Source of the DNA: RHLJ01 sp040222455
GTDB taxonomy: Bacteria > Bacteroidota > Rhodothermia > Balneolales > Balneolaceae
Assembly: GCA_040222455.1 (NCBI GenBank)
Contig: JAVKDD010000020.1
Location: 248,001-312,000, forward strand
DNA length: 64,000 nt
Direction: 5' to 3'
This document shows positions 18,723 to 28,162 of the stretch, piece after piece. Below the pieces are notes generated by a model that saw nothing but the letters and a program-made list of their open reading frames with translations, made no database searches and was not told where the DNA came from. Position numbers and translations under genes: made by a program. The first letter of the stretch is position 1, and each line of letters opens with the position of its first letter.

Positions 18723-20072
18723 TCAGCTAAATAAAATAGAACCAAAACTAACGGCACTTTCACGATCTCGTTCATCCCATACATCATAAGATAGAACTTT
18801 ACCTTTTTGATTAGGGAAAGTTTTTAGGAAGCTAAGTAGAGGTGGAAAACCACAAATTCGATAAGGATCATATTCTTCCTTCATCAGTGAAATCAGTTTT
18901 TCAACACATCCTGAGGCGCCAAGTTCAAGAAATCGTTCATCATTTAAATTGATTTCTTCAAACATTTTAGAAGCTACGCGGTCGTCACCAAACTTATAGC
19001 CAACATGTGAGAGATCACCACTGATTAAAAAGAATGTTTGTTCATTATCAATTTCCCGAAGTAGTGAAGTGAAATTGTCAACCTGTTGTTCTTTAAAACT
19101 ATTTTTTGAGTAGAGAAGCTCGTCCAGATTTCCGACAAGAATTGGGATAATCTCAAACTCATGGTTCCAGAAATGGTTAAGGAAAAGCAGATGTAGTTCG
19201 ATACTATGTTCGATTCGATGGGCTCTGTCTTGGAAACTTATTCCAAATTTCGAAGCATTCACAGATTCTGAATCATGTTTAGAACGACTACTTATTTTTT
19301 TATTTAGGTTTTCCCGATCTAGGTCATCATGAACTCGTTTCAGGATCTGTTTTTGCCCAAGATTAGATTCAATTTCTATTAGTTTTTTTAGATTCTGAAG
19401 GAACCTCAGATCAGATTTAACATTTCCATTGGGCATTTCAAAAATTTTATCAGAAATCACAAAAGGCGTTTCTTCATAAAGAGTTCTATAAAATCCAGAA
19501 TAGTGTGAAGTTGCCAGTATAACCACCCTCTTTGGGCTCAAATTTTTTATTGCTGTAAAGGCTTTAACATAGCTGCTCATTCCTACTCTTGGGTCGATAT
19601 GAGGAGCAAATAATGCTTTAGCTGAAGAAACAGGCGTTGATTGCTCAAAGTTTTGAAAAGAAGTATTTAGAAGAACCTTTAATTTATCTGTTTCAATGGG
19701 ATATGAGATTCCTGCAGTTGTATTTCGGTGGATGCACGATTGTTCGTATTCAGATTCAATGGTTTCACTTAGGATTCTAAAATAATCAGATTCTAGTAAT
19801 CCGTGTTCATCCAAAAATCGAACATATCCAAGAATTTGCTCTTTACTGACCTCATCAGAACTGAATTTCAATATATCTTCAACACTTCGAAATCCATCTA
19901 TCAAAGAAAGAATGGTATCTGCCTCAGAAGGAAGGGCAAAATCTGGAGTGGAATATCCCATCGAATCAAAAAAATGGATAAAACTTTGACCGTTTTGTTG
20001 AATAGGAATTCGCTGAATATCAAACCGAACTGGAGGGATAGGGAGCGTATAAGAATTGAAGAGGTTGTTCAT
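18723..20072 (-). CDS. Memo-family protein (AmmeMemoRadiSam system protein B) with N-terminal winged-helix-like extension
   Basis: 449 residues. The C-terminal two thirds is a Memo domain starting at KALFAPHIDPRVGMSSYVKA, with RVVILATSHYSG, RIEHSIELHLLFL and FFLISGDLSHVGYKFGD giving the conserved His residues of the putative metal site. The first 120 residues form a PqqD/winged-helix-like domain (ILSLIDGFRSVEDILKFSSD, LGYVRFLDEHGLLE). A charged insertion of about 35 residues occurs after KKLIEIESNLGQ. The usual AMMECR1 and radical-SAM partners are not in this window. Confidence 0.85.
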   Translation of the reverse strand: MNNLFNSYTLPIPPVRFDIQRIPIQQNGQSFIHFFDSMGYSTPDFALPSEADTILSLIDGFRSVEDILKFSSDEVSKEQILGYVRFLDEHGLLESDYFRILSETIESEYEQSCIHRNTTAGISYPIETDKLKVLLNTSFQNFEQSTPVSSAKALFAPHIDPRVGMSSYVKAFTAIKNLSPKRVVILATSHYSGFYRTLYEETPFVISDKIFEMPNGNVKSDLRFLQNLKKLIEIESNLGQKQILKRVHDDLDRENLNKKISSRSKHDSESVNASKFGISFQDRAHRIEHSIELHLLFLNHFWNHEFEIIPILVGNLDELLYSKNSFKEQQVDNFTSLLREIDNEQTFFLISGDLSHVGYKFGDDRVASKMFEEINLNDERFLELGASGCVEKLISLMKEEYDPYRICGFPPLLSFLKTFPNQKGKVLSYDVWDERDRESAVSFGSILFS

Positions 20073-20184
20073 AAATGAATTATTTCATAAGCCAAAAATA
20101 GTCATTCTGAGCGAAAGGGAAGAATCATAGTGAATATTCTTCAATGCCTTCCGGAATTTTTTCAGGATGAATTTTACCTAGCTA

Positions 20185-20862
20185 TTATTTTGATTTCATC
20201 TTCTGACATTCACATTTTTTCCCATAGTTTACACAAAGGGGATGGTCTGGTGCTTTTGAAATTCGAGCTTTGCAAGGTCCTCGCCCATGATGGATCATTA
20301 AATGAGATAAATCAGTCCAGTATTCCTGTGGAAATAATGCCATTAAATCTCGTTCAATCTTATCCGTATTCGACTTATGCTTGGTAAGCCCAAAACGGTT
20401 TGAAAATCGTTTCACATGAGTATCTACGACCACACCATGATTAATATTAAAGGCATTTCCCAAAACCACATTTGCAGTTTTCCTGGCGGCACCTCTAAGC
20501 GTGAGAAGGTCGTCCATATTAGCAGGAACTTCTCCACCAAAGTTTTCAACTAATGTTTTAGAGGTTTCTTTTAAAGATTTGGCTTTATTTCTAAAGAATC
20601 CTGTTGTTCTAACTAATTCTTCTAGCTCTTCCAATGGAGCCTCTGCCATAAGTTCTGGCGTTGGATATGTCTCAAAAAGATCGGGAGTAACTTTATTAAC
20701 TCTTACATCGGTACATTGTGCACTTAAAATAGTAGCAATAAGTAATTCAAAAGCATTACGGTGATCTAGCTCACATACAGGATTAGGATAATAATAATAG
20801 AGTTGGTTTAGTATTTCTTTTGCTCTTTCTTTCTGTTTCTTCGTTTTTCGAGGTAACTTCAT
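20185..20862 (-). CDS. nth: Endonuclease III-like DNA glycosylase, atypical HhH and cluster motifs
   Basis: 225 residues with the Nth fold: ELLIATILSAQCTD, the helix-hairpin-helix followed by ARKTANVVLG (catalytic Lys128), and VVVDTHVKRFSNR (catalytic Asp147). It removes oxidised pyrimidines and nicks the DNA. Two features are unusual. The hairpin reads LRGAA where LPGVG is typical. The C-terminal cysteines are Cys197, 210, 217 and 219, not the C-x6-C-x2-C-x5-C pattern of the iron-sulfur cluster. Active-site residues are intact, so catalytic function is still likely. Confidence 0.9.
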   Translation of the reverse strand: MKLPRKTKKQKERAKEILNQLYYYYPNPVCELDHRNAFELLIATILSAQCTDVRVNKVTPDLFETYPTPELMAEAPLEELEELVRTTGFFRNKAKSLKETSKTLVENFGGEVPANMDDLLTLRGAARKTANVVLGNAFNINHGVVVDTHVKRFSNRFGLTKHKSNTDKIERDLMALFPQEYWTDLSHLMIHHGRGPCKARISKAPDHPLCVNYGKKCECQKMKSK

Positions 20863-20990
20863 ATTTTATAAATAGTCGGATCAATGATGTTCAAAGTAGA
20901 GTTACTAGATGAAACAAACTCTACCAGAAAGTTGAAAGCTATAAAATAATTTAAACTAATTAAGAATTCCCAGAAGTTTAATTCTTATCA

Positions 20991-22877
20991 ATGTCTAAAA
21001 ACGAAGAACAGAAGTATTACCAGAACACAACCATGTATACCTTTTTTGGCATGGCATTTGGACTGGCTTTTCCAATAGTAGCAACTCTTTTCGAAATTAA
21101 TTTAAATGGATTAGCTTTTACAATAGATTCAGTAGTAAGAGTTCAGGTTGAGAACCCTTTATTATGGATTATTGATACAGCTCCTTTCTTTTTAGGAATA
21201 ATAGCAGCATTAGCTGGATACCTTAAAGATCAAACGGTTCATATAAATCAAGGTTTGGAGAAAACTATTGCCGATCGAACGGAAGTGCTTAGGAATAGAA
21301 ATAAAGAATTGGTTGAGGCAAAAGAGCAGGCGGAAGCTGGAGCAAGAGCAAAAACTCAATTCCTTTCAACAATGAGCCATGAAATTAGAACTCCACTAAA
21401 TGCAGTAATTGGAATGTCTGGGTTGCTACGGGATACCGATTTAAATAACGAGCAGCAGGATTTTGTACAAACGATCAATAAAAGTGGGGAGAATCTTTTA
21501 GGTATCATCAATAACATACTTGATTACGCAAAAATAGACTCAGGAAAAATAGACTTAGAAGAACTGGAATTTTCTATAGCCTATTTAATAGAAGATGTAC
21601 TGGATTTAGTATCTGCAATTGAACCAGATCGAAAAATTGAACTTTTGTACAATGTTGAAGAAGCAGTGCCAGATTATGTAATTGGAGACTCGACAAGAGT
21701 ACAACAAGTACTTGTGAATCTTGTCCGCAATGCAATCAAGTTCACAGAACAGGGTGAAGTTATCATTTTTGTTAAAAAAATTGGGGAGCAAAAGTCTACA
21801 GTAAATCTCCAGTTTGAAGTAAAAGACACGGGAATCGGAATTCCACTAAAAAAACGCGAAAAGCTTTTTAAATCATTCTCGCAAGTTGATGCAAGTACTA
21901 CCAGAAAGTTTGGAGGCACTGGCTTAGGATTAGCTATTTGTAAACGATTAGTTGATTTAATGAATGGTAAAATTTCGGTAGATAGCGAGGAAGGAGTAGG
22001 AAGTACCTTTCGATTTAATTTGAAATTGAAAAAGAGTGATAAAGAGCTAATTAAAGAGAAAACGATCAATCTTCAAGGGAAAAAAGTATTCATATTGGAT
22101 GATAATGATACCAATTTGATTATACTTAAGGCACAATGTGAAAAAGCGGGAATGATGGTTACCACTTTTCAAGACCCTTTAAAAATAGATGTTTTAAAAG
22201 AGGAGTTTGCAAACTATGATTTAGGAATATTGGATATGCATATGCCTGGGGTAAATGGGGTACAGGTTGCAGAAGGTATTCGTAAACATTATTCAAGGTC
22301 CGAACTCCCATTGGTTCTTCTCAGTTCAATTATGGACATTGGTAGTATTGAGGATAAAAAGAAATTCAATTTATATCTCACTAAACCAGTTAAACAAACC
22401 CACTTATTGCATAATTTGGAACGTATTTTTGGAGATGTTGCTGGCGCTAAAAAATTTATAAAAAAAGAAGTTAGGAAAGGGTTCGATTTGGGTAGAAAAC
22501 TAAAAATATTGCTGGCAGAGGATAATGCTATAAATCAGAAAGTAGCTGGAAAAATGCTGGAGCGACTCGGACAAACCTGTGATGTAGCTGGCAATGGATC
22601 TGAAGCATTAGAAATGTGTATGCTTATCAACTACGATTTAATATTTATGGATATGGAAATGCCAGTTATGGATGGTATTCAGGCAACTCAGGAATTAATA
22701 AACAGGCAGCACAAACTCTCTAAATTACCAACCATTATTGCAATGACTGCAAATGCGATGGAAGAAGATAGAAAACGATGTTTAGAAGCAGGAATGAATG
22801 ATTTCTTAGCCAAACCAGTAAAACTAGACGCAATGGAAGAAATTTTAGCAAAGTGGTTTGACGGTCAACCTGCTTAG
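20991..22877 (+). CDS. Hybrid sensor histidine kinase with two receiver domains
   Basis: 628 residues. Two N-terminal membrane helices (about 15-35 and 57-77) with a short loop between them and no large sensor domain. A coiled coil (80-120) leads to the phosphoacceptor HisKA (MSHEIRTPLN, His130), then the HATPase (N box with Asn247, DTGIGI, FGGTGLGLAICKRLV). Two receiver domains follow: REC1 with Asp415 (LDMHMPG) and REC2 with Asp554 (MDMEMPVMDG) and its conserved Lys608. No Hpt domain, so an external phosphotransfer protein is expected. Signal unknown. Confidence 0.95.
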   Translation: MSKNEEQKYYQNTTMYTFFGMAFGLAFPIVATLFEINLNGLAFTIDSVVRVQVENPLLWIIDTAPFFLGIIAALAGYLKDQTVHINQGLEKTIADRTEVLRNRNKELVEAKEQAEAGARAKTQFLSTMSHEIRTPLNAVIGMSGLLRDTDLNNEQQDFVQTINKSGENLLGIINNILDYAKIDSGKIDLEELEFSIAYLIEDVLDLVSAIEPDRKIELLYNVEEAVPDYVIGDSTRVQQVLVNLVRNAIKFTEQGEVIIFVKKIGEQKSTVNLQFEVKDTGIGIPLKKREKLFKSFSQVDASTTRKFGGTGLGLAICKRLVDLMNGKISVDSEEGVGSTFRFNLKLKKSDKELIKEKTINLQGKKVFILDDNDTNLIILKAQCEKAGMMVTTFQDPLKIDVLKEEFANYDLGILDMHMPGVNGVQVAEGIRKHYSRSELPLVLLSSIMDIGSIEDKKKFNLYLTKPVKQTHLLHNLERIFGDVAGAKKFIKKEVRKGFDLGRKLKILLAEDNAINQKVAGKMLERLGQTCDVAGNGSEALEMCMLINYDLIFMDMEMPVMDGIQATQELINRQHKLSKLPTIIAMTANAMEEDRKRCLEAGMNDFLAKPVKLDAMEEILAKWFDGQPA

Positions 22878-22884
22878 TTTTTGG

Positions 22885-23346
22885 CTACTTACTTAGGATG
22901 TCAACTAATTCAGAAATTCCTTTAAATTCGGCATGTTCCAGAGCAGTTTTTCCGCTTTCATCTTTGATTGTTTTATTGGCACCGTGTTTTAGTAAAAGCT
23001 CAGCCATTTTAATCTGGGCAAAAGTTGCAGCATATATTAATGCCGTTGCTCCTTTAAAATTTTGAGAATTAATATCGGCACCTTTTTCAATAAGAAGTTC
23101 TGCGATGCCAACATTTCCTTTAAAAGAGACCCCCATCAATGCAGTATTGCCTGCGCCATCACGAGCGTTAATATCCGCCCCTTTTGATAGAAGAAAATCA
23201 GCGATTTCGGACTGACTAACATAACAAGCCATAATAAGTGGAGGGAAGCCTTTTTCGTCTTTTTTAGAAATTAAGGTTGAGTCTGCCCCAACTTTTTGTT
23301 TAATCTCTTCCAGGTTTCCTGCTCGTATTAAATCAAAAAAAGCCAT
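22885..23346 (-). CDS. Ankyrin repeat protein beside katG
   Basis: 153 residues from ATG 23346, which gives the natural ankyrin start MAFFDLIRAGNLEEI. Four or five ankyrin repeats are visible (ARDGAGNTALMGVSFKGN, SQNFKGATALIYAATFAQ, DESGKTALEHAEFKG). No signal peptide, so cytoplasmic. It lies 80 bp downstream of katG on the same strand, after a terminator-like hairpin. Ankyrin proteins next to catalases are known elsewhere (for example AnkB with KatB in Pseudomonas, needed for full catalase activity), so a supporting role for KatG is a reasonable inference. Confidence 0.9.
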   Translation of the reverse strand: MAFFDLIRAGNLEEIKQKVGADSTLISKKDEKGFPPLIMACYVSQSEIADFLLSKGADINARDGAGNTALMGVSFKGNVGIAELLIEKGADINSQNFKGATALIYAATFAQIKMAELLLKHGANKTIKDESGKTALEHAEFKGISELVDILSK

Positions 23347-23360
23347 TTCAAATAATGTGT

Positions 23361-23394
23361 GTTTAAAAAGAAGGGGCAACCTAAAAGTTGCCCC
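23361..23394 (-). terminator. Terminator-like hairpin between katG and the ankyrin gene
   Basis: GGGGCAAC and GTTGCCCC pair (23373-23394) with a short loop. On the minus strand the hairpin is followed by TTCTTTTTAAA. It may end most katG transcripts while allowing some read-through into the ankyrin gene. Confidence 0.65.
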
Positions 23395-23426
23395 AAATTC
23401 AGTGATAGTTGTATTTCGGGATTAAA

Positions 23427-25643
23427 TCAAATTAAATCAAAGCGATCTAAATTCATCACTTTATCCCATGCTTTCACAAAGTCATGCACAAACTTTTCTT
23501 CAGAATCGTTATAAGCATAAAGCTCTGCAATAGCTCGCAATTCAGAATTGGAACCAAATACCAAGTCTGCACGACTACCAGTCCATTTTACCTTTCCGGT
23601 TACTCTGTCATGTCCTTCAAAAAACTCTTCCTTTGCAGAAGTTGGCTTCCAGATGGTATCAATATCTACCAGATTTTTGAAAAAATCGTTAGTTAAATTA
23701 CCTGGATTATCTGTAAATACTCCGTGTTTCGCTCCATCAAAATTGGTATCAAGTACTCTCAGTCCTCCTAAAAGTACTGTCAATTCTGGTGCTGTTAGTG
23801 TAAGAAGTTGAGCTTTATCAACAAGCATTTCTTCGGGAGTCGTTTCATAGTCAGGTGCGTAATAATTTCTAAAACCGTCAGCTACAGGTTCCATCCACTC
23901 AAACGATTCGATATCAGTTTGCTCTTGAGAAGCATCGGTTCTTCCCGGAATAAATAGTACTGAAACCTTGTGACCAGAATTTTCAGCTGCTTTTTCAATG
24001 GCAACGCAACCACCTAAAACAATTAGATCAGCCATTGAAACTTTCTTATTACCACTTTGTTCGCTATTAAATGAATCCTGAATACTTTCAAGAGTTTTTA
24101 ACACTTTATTCAATTGGTCAGGATTATTTACTTCCCAATCTTTTTGAGGAGCCAATCTTATTCGGCCACCATTTGCTCCACCTCGTTTATCCGATCCGCG
24201 GTAAGTTGAGGCAGATGCCCAAGCCGTAGAAACAAGTTCAGAAACAGAAAGCCTGGAATTGAGAATTTTTTCCTTTAGTAATGAAACATCTTCATTATTA
24301 ACGATTTCATAGTTTGCTTCTGGAATTGGATCTTGCCAGAGTAATTCTTCTTCGGGAACTTCAGAGCCAAGCAGCAAAGACTTTGGTCCCATGTCTCGGT
24401 GCGTTAATTTGTACCAAGCTCGTGCAAAAGCATCTGCAAAGTCATCCGGATTTTCGTAGAAACGTCTTGAAATTTTTTCATAAGCAGGGTCAACACGAAG
24501 CGCTAAATCTGTAGTGAACATCATCGGTGCATCTTTTTTATTAGGATCGTATGCATCAATTACAGTTCCAGCACCAGCTCCATCTTTAGGTTGCCATTGG
24601 TAAGCTCCGGCAGGACTTTTAGTCAATTCCCATTCATACTCGAATAAATTTTCGAAGTAATTATTATCCCATGCAATTGGGTTCGTAGTCCAGGCACCTT
24701 CTTCGCCATCGGTGATCGTATCAGCACCTTTACCAGTGCCAAAATCACTTGTCCAACCGAAACCTTGTTCAGCCATACTTGCTGCTGCTGGTTCAGGGCC
24801 TTTATGATCTGTTGATCCAGCGCCGTGTGCTTTCCCAAAAGTATGTCCACCAGCAATCAAAGCAACTGTTTCTTCATCATTCATAGCCATTCGAGCAAAA
24901 GAATTGCGAATATATTTTGCTGATTTAGCGGGATCGGGTTCTCCGTTTGGTCCTTGTGGATTAACATAAATTAGCCCCATGTGGTCTGCGGCTAGAGCTC
25001 CTTCAAGTTGTCCATCATCATCATGTCTATCATTAGAAACCCAAACTTTCTCAGGACCCCAGTTTACAGATTGATCTGCTTCCCAGTCATCGATACGACC
25101 GCCTGCAAAACCAAATGTTTTGAAACCCATAGATTCCAGTGCAACATTTCCCACCAGGATCAGCAAGTCGGCCCAGGAAATCTTATTTCCATACTTTTGT
25201 TTGATTGGCCACAATAAACGCCGGGCTTTATCTAAATTAGCATTATCAGGCCAGCTGTTGAGAGGAGCGAAGCGTTGTTGACCTCCAACGGTGCCACCTC
25301 GGCCATCCATAACTCGATATGTACCCGCAGCATGCCAAGCTAACCGTATCATAAAAGGACCATAATGACCATAATCAGCAGGCCACCATTCTTTAGAGTC
25401 CGTCATTAATTCAGTAAGGTCTTTTTTTATAGCTGCCAAATCCAGCTTCTTAAATTCTTCAGCATAATCGAAATTCTCACCCATTGGGTTAGTGAGAGGC
25501 GAATGTTGTCTTAAGATGTTGAGATTGAGTGAATTTGGCCACCAATCTTCATTCTTAGTGCCAGCGCCGGCAGCATATTTATCGTTTACATTTACGAATG
25601 GACACATACTTGCATCACCATTTCCGTTTGATAATTCTTTCAT
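23427..25643 (-). CDS. katG: Catalase-peroxidase
   Basis: 738 residues, the full two-domain length. N-terminal haem domain: MIRLAWHAAGTYR holds the distal Arg-Trp-His, and the proximal His is in IAGGHTFGKAHGAG. The Met-Tyr-Trp adduct tyrosine is expected in GLIYVNPQGPNG. The C-terminal domain repeats the fold without haem. Removes hydrogen peroxide in the cytoplasm or periplasm; no signal peptide, so cytoplasmic. Its upstream region (25644-25792) is a short AT-rich spacer where a PerR/OxyR-type site could lie, but I could not pick one out. Confidence 0.97.
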   Translation of the reverse strand: MKELSNGNGDASMCPFVNVNDKYAAGAGTKNEDWWPNSLNLNILRQHSPLTNPMGENFDYAEEFKKLDLAAIKKDLTELMTDSKEWWPADYGHYGPFMIRLAWHAAGTYRVMDGRGGTVGGQQRFAPLNSWPDNANLDKARRLLWPIKQKYGNKISWADLLILVGNVALESMGFKTFGFAGGRIDDWEADQSVNWGPEKVWVSNDRHDDDGQLEGALAADHMGLIYVNPQGPNGEPDPAKSAKYIRNSFARMAMNDEETVALIAGGHTFGKAHGAGSTDHKGPEPAAASMAEQGFGWTSDFGTGKGADTITDGEEGAWTTNPIAWDNNYFENLFEYEWELTKSPAGAYQWQPKDGAGAGTVIDAYDPNKKDAPMMFTTDLALRVDPAYEKISRRFYENPDDFADAFARAWYKLTHRDMGPKSLLLGSEVPEEELLWQDPIPEANYEIVNNEDVSLLKEKILNSRLSVSELVSTAWASASTYRGSDKRGGANGGRIRLAPQKDWEVNNPDQLNKVLKTLESIQDSFNSEQSGNKKVSMADLIVLGGCVAIEKAAENSGHKVSVLFIPGRTDASQEQTDIESFEWMEPVADGFRNYYAPDYETTPEEMLVDKAQLLTLTAPELTVLLGGLRVLDTNFDGAKHGVFTDNPGNLTNDFFKNLVDIDTIWKPTSAKEEFFEGHDRVTGKVKWTGSRADLVFGSNSELRAIAELYAYNDSEEKFVHDFVKAWDKVMNLDRFDLI

Positions 25644-25792
25644 TATAAAACTGATTTATAGATTCCGATTGTAATAACCATTAAACAAAATAAGAGGGTT
25701 ATTTTAAGTCTTTCAAAAATCAACTAAAGGATTCTAAAGATGTTTCTCAAATCAATAAAACTTTAAGCAACGATAGCTAAAGTTTATATAGT

Positions 25793-26326
25793 TTATCTGA
25801 CTTGAAAAAGAATTACTTCAAACTGGAGATTCGCATTTGAAGGGATACCGCTGCTTTGTCTACCAACTTCACCATAAGCGTAAACAGAAGGGATGTATAA
25901 TGAGATTCTACCTGAACTACCATTTCCGGTATCTTTAATTAGAGGAAGCCCAATTTGCCAACCAGCTATAGTATTACTCAAATCTAACGTAGTTAAACTA
26001 GTATTTCCATCAAAACTAAAACCATTGCTTATTAATCTTCCTTCGTAAGTCACGGTAATATCGTCACATATTTTTGGAGAGTCTCCTCCTCCATTGCGTT
26101 TAATCACATATCGAATACCAGAGGGATGAATTTCTATGCTATATCCATCGGCTTCTATTTCAGCTCGTATAGTTTCCAAATAGGCATCAATTTTAACAAT
26201 ATCAGCGGCGAGTTGGTCTTGATCTACATCCAAATTAGGTTCCGAATCGCATTTATCGCGGCAACCTGTAAATAGTAAAGAAGAAGTGAGTAGCAAAAGA
26301 AATAGCTTGGACAAGTTTTTGAGCAT
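25793..26326 (-). CDS. FKBP-type peptidyl-prolyl isomerase lipoprotein
   Basis: 177 residues. Lipoprotein signal with lipobox LLFTGC (Cys about 22). The C-terminal domain resembles FKBP: ICDDITVTYEGRLISNG, then GWQIGLPLIKDTGNGSSG, SLYIPSVYAYGEVGR and ANLQFEVILFQVR. It would assist folding of exported proteins at the periplasmic side of the membrane. Several drug-pocket aromatic residues of classic FKBP are replaced, as in many Bacteroidota paralogues. Upstream of katG on the same strand, but 149 bp away. Confidence 0.88.
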   Translation of the reverse strand: MLKNLSKLFLLLLTSSLLFTGCRDKCDSEPNLDVDQDQLAADIVKIDAYLETIRAEIEADGYSIEIHPSGIRYVIKRNGGGDSPKICDDITVTYEGRLISNGFSFDGNTSLTTLDLSNTIAGWQIGLPLIKDTGNGSSGRISLYIPSVYAYGEVGRQSSGIPSNANLQFEVILFQVR

Positions 26327-26375
26327 GTTAAAGTGTAGTTAATAATTTGAGCTGAAAGATAAGAGCATTAAAACA

Positions 26376-26406
26376 AAAAGCTCTAACACAAAGTGAAAGA
26401 GCTTTT
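26376..26406 (-). terminator. Terminator of the pnt operon
   Basis: AAAGCTCT and AGAGCTTT arms lie 25 bp beyond the pntB stop. On the minus strand a TTTTTGTTTTA run follows. Confidence 0.7.
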
Positions 26407-26430
26407 AAAAATTATAAAAATCAAATAAGT

Positions 26431-27852
26431 TTAAACTTCATTAAGTGCTTCGTTCAAAGCTTGAAGACTTTTCTTTGCATCCCCAAAAAACATTTGATTT
26501 TTTTGTTCATAAAAAAGTGGATTGTCTATTCCGGCATATCCAACACTTAAGCTTCTTTTGAATACTACAGTACGTTTAGCATCATCAACATTCAAAATTG
26601 GCATTCCATAAATAGGACTATCAGGTGCTGTTTTTGCCATAGGATTAACAACATCATTTGCTCCGATAATCAGTACTACATCGGTACTTGCAAATTCTGG
26701 GTTAATCTGATCCATATCGTACAATAAATCATAAGGAACGTCTGCTTCAGCAAGTAGAACATTCATGTGACCTGGCATACGTCCGGCAACAGGATGGATT
26801 CCATATTTAACCTGAACTCCTTTCGCTTCAAGCTTTGAAGCTACTTCTTTTACAATATGTTGAGCTTGAGCAACTGCAAGACCATAGCCAGGAACAATAA
26901 CTACTTTAGAAGCATAAGCGATTTGAATGGCTAAATCTTCAGCAGAAGTTTCATTAACAGATTTATCACCACCTGAGCCTCCAGAACCTCCTGAAGTAGT
27001 ATCTCCCCCAAATGTTCCAAAAATAACGTTAAACAATGAACGGTTCATTGCTTTACACATTATCTGAGTAAGAATTAGCCCAGCTGCCCCTACCAGTGCT
27101 CCAGAGACAATGAGTAAGTTATTGCCGAGAACAAAGCCTGCCATAGAAGCCGCGATCCCTGAATAGGAATTCAGTAGTGAGATTACAACGGGCATATCTG
27201 CGCCACCAATAGGAATTACAGAAGTAACACCAATCAAAAGAGAAACTCCTAAAATGATCCAGAATATATTAGCATTTGAAGGGTCGAAGGTGAAAAAGCC
27301 AATAAGTACAAGTACTCCAATCATCGAACCAATGTTGATGATATTTAAACCTGGAAAGGTTATCGCATTTCCAGAGATAAATCCTTTTAATTTGCCAAAG
27401 GCTACGAAGCTACCTGTAAATGTAATTGCACCTATAAAAATACTAAGTCCGGTAGTAACAAGTACCGTGGCATCAAAACTAGAAACGTCTGCATATCTTG
27501 CAAATTCACCCCAGGCAACTAATGCAGAAGCTGCACCACCAAAGCCGTTAAAAACAGCAACCAACTCTGGCATAGAAGTCATTTCTACTTTTTTTGCTAA
27601 AACGGCGCCAATTAAACTACCGATAATGGTGCCGATTAGAATAAGTTCAAAGGAAACGATTTGTTGATCAAATAAAGTAACAAGTACTCCAATCATCATA
27701 CCAATAGCCGCAAGTTGATTTCCTTTTCTTGCTGTGGCTGGGGAGTTGAGAAGTTTCAACCCTCGAATAAAAAAAGCAGTAGCTATAAGGTAAATTAGTT
27801 GAATTGTATCAGGGAGCCAAAATAGAACAGACTCAGGTAAAAACTGGCTCAT
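26431..27852 (-). CDS. pntB: NAD(P) transhydrogenase subunit beta
   Basis: 473 residues. About eight membrane helices form the proton channel (residues 1-260), followed by a Gly/Ser-rich linker (TTSGGSGGSGGDKS) and the NADP-binding domain III: VIVPGYGLAVAQAQH, GIHPVAGRMPGHMNVLLAEA, VVLIIGANDVVNP and SLSVGYAGIDNPLFY. It couples inward proton flow to NADPH formation. ATG overlaps the stop of pntAB by 4 bases (ATGA), so the two are translationally coupled. Confidence 0.96.
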   Translation of the reverse strand: MSQFLPESVLFWLPDTIQLIYLIATAFFIRGLKLLNSPATARKGNQLAAIGMMIGVLVTLFDQQIVSFELILIGTIIGSLIGAVLAKKVEMTSMPELVAVFNGFGGAASALVAWGEFARYADVSSFDATVLVTTGLSIFIGAITFTGSFVAFGKLKGFISGNAITFPGLNIINIGSMIGVLVLIGFFTFDPSNANIFWIILGVSLLIGVTSVIPIGGADMPVVISLLNSYSGIAASMAGFVLGNNLLIVSGALVGAAGLILTQIMCKAMNRSLFNVIFGTFGGDTTSGGSGGSGGDKSVNETSAEDLAIQIAYASKVVIVPGYGLAVAQAQHIVKEVASKLEAKGVQVKYGIHPVAGRMPGHMNVLLAEADVPYDLLYDMDQINPEFASTDVVLIIGANDVVNPMAKTAPDSPIYGMPILNVDDAKRTVVFKRSLSVGYAGIDNPLFYEQKNQMFFGDAKKSLQALNEALNEV

Positions 27853-28139
27853 TTGTCATCTCCTTTTTTCTTGAACATTTCAAGCATTCGGTCGGTTACC
27901 ATAAAACCACCAACAACATTAATACTTGCAAGGATAATGGCCCCAAAGCCAATCCATTTTCCAAGTTCCTCTCCTACCGAGCCAGCAACAATAAGTGCTC
28001 CAACAATAGTAATTCCAGAAATAGCATTTGCGCCGCTCATCAATGGAGTATGTAAGGTGGGTGGAACTTTTGAGATAAGCTCGAACCCAATAAAACAGGC
28101 GAGCACAAAAATAAAAAGTGAAAATATTAAGACAGACAT
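27849..28139 (-). CDS. pntAB: NAD(P) transhydrogenase subunit alpha, membrane part
   Basis: 96 residues with three hydrophobic helices and the family segment VPPTLHTPLMSGANAISGI, the part that is fused to the NAD-binding domain in E. coli PntA but separate here. Part of the proton channel with PntB. The three-gene split (alpha-1, alpha-2, beta) is usual in many bacteria. Confidence 0.95.
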   Translation of the reverse strand: MSVLIFSLFIFVLACFIGFELISKVPPTLHTPLMSGANAISGITIVGALIVAGSVGEELGKWIGFGAIILASINVVGGFMVTDRMLEMFKKKGDDK

Positions 28140-28162
28140 AGTGTATTTAATTTGGAATACCA

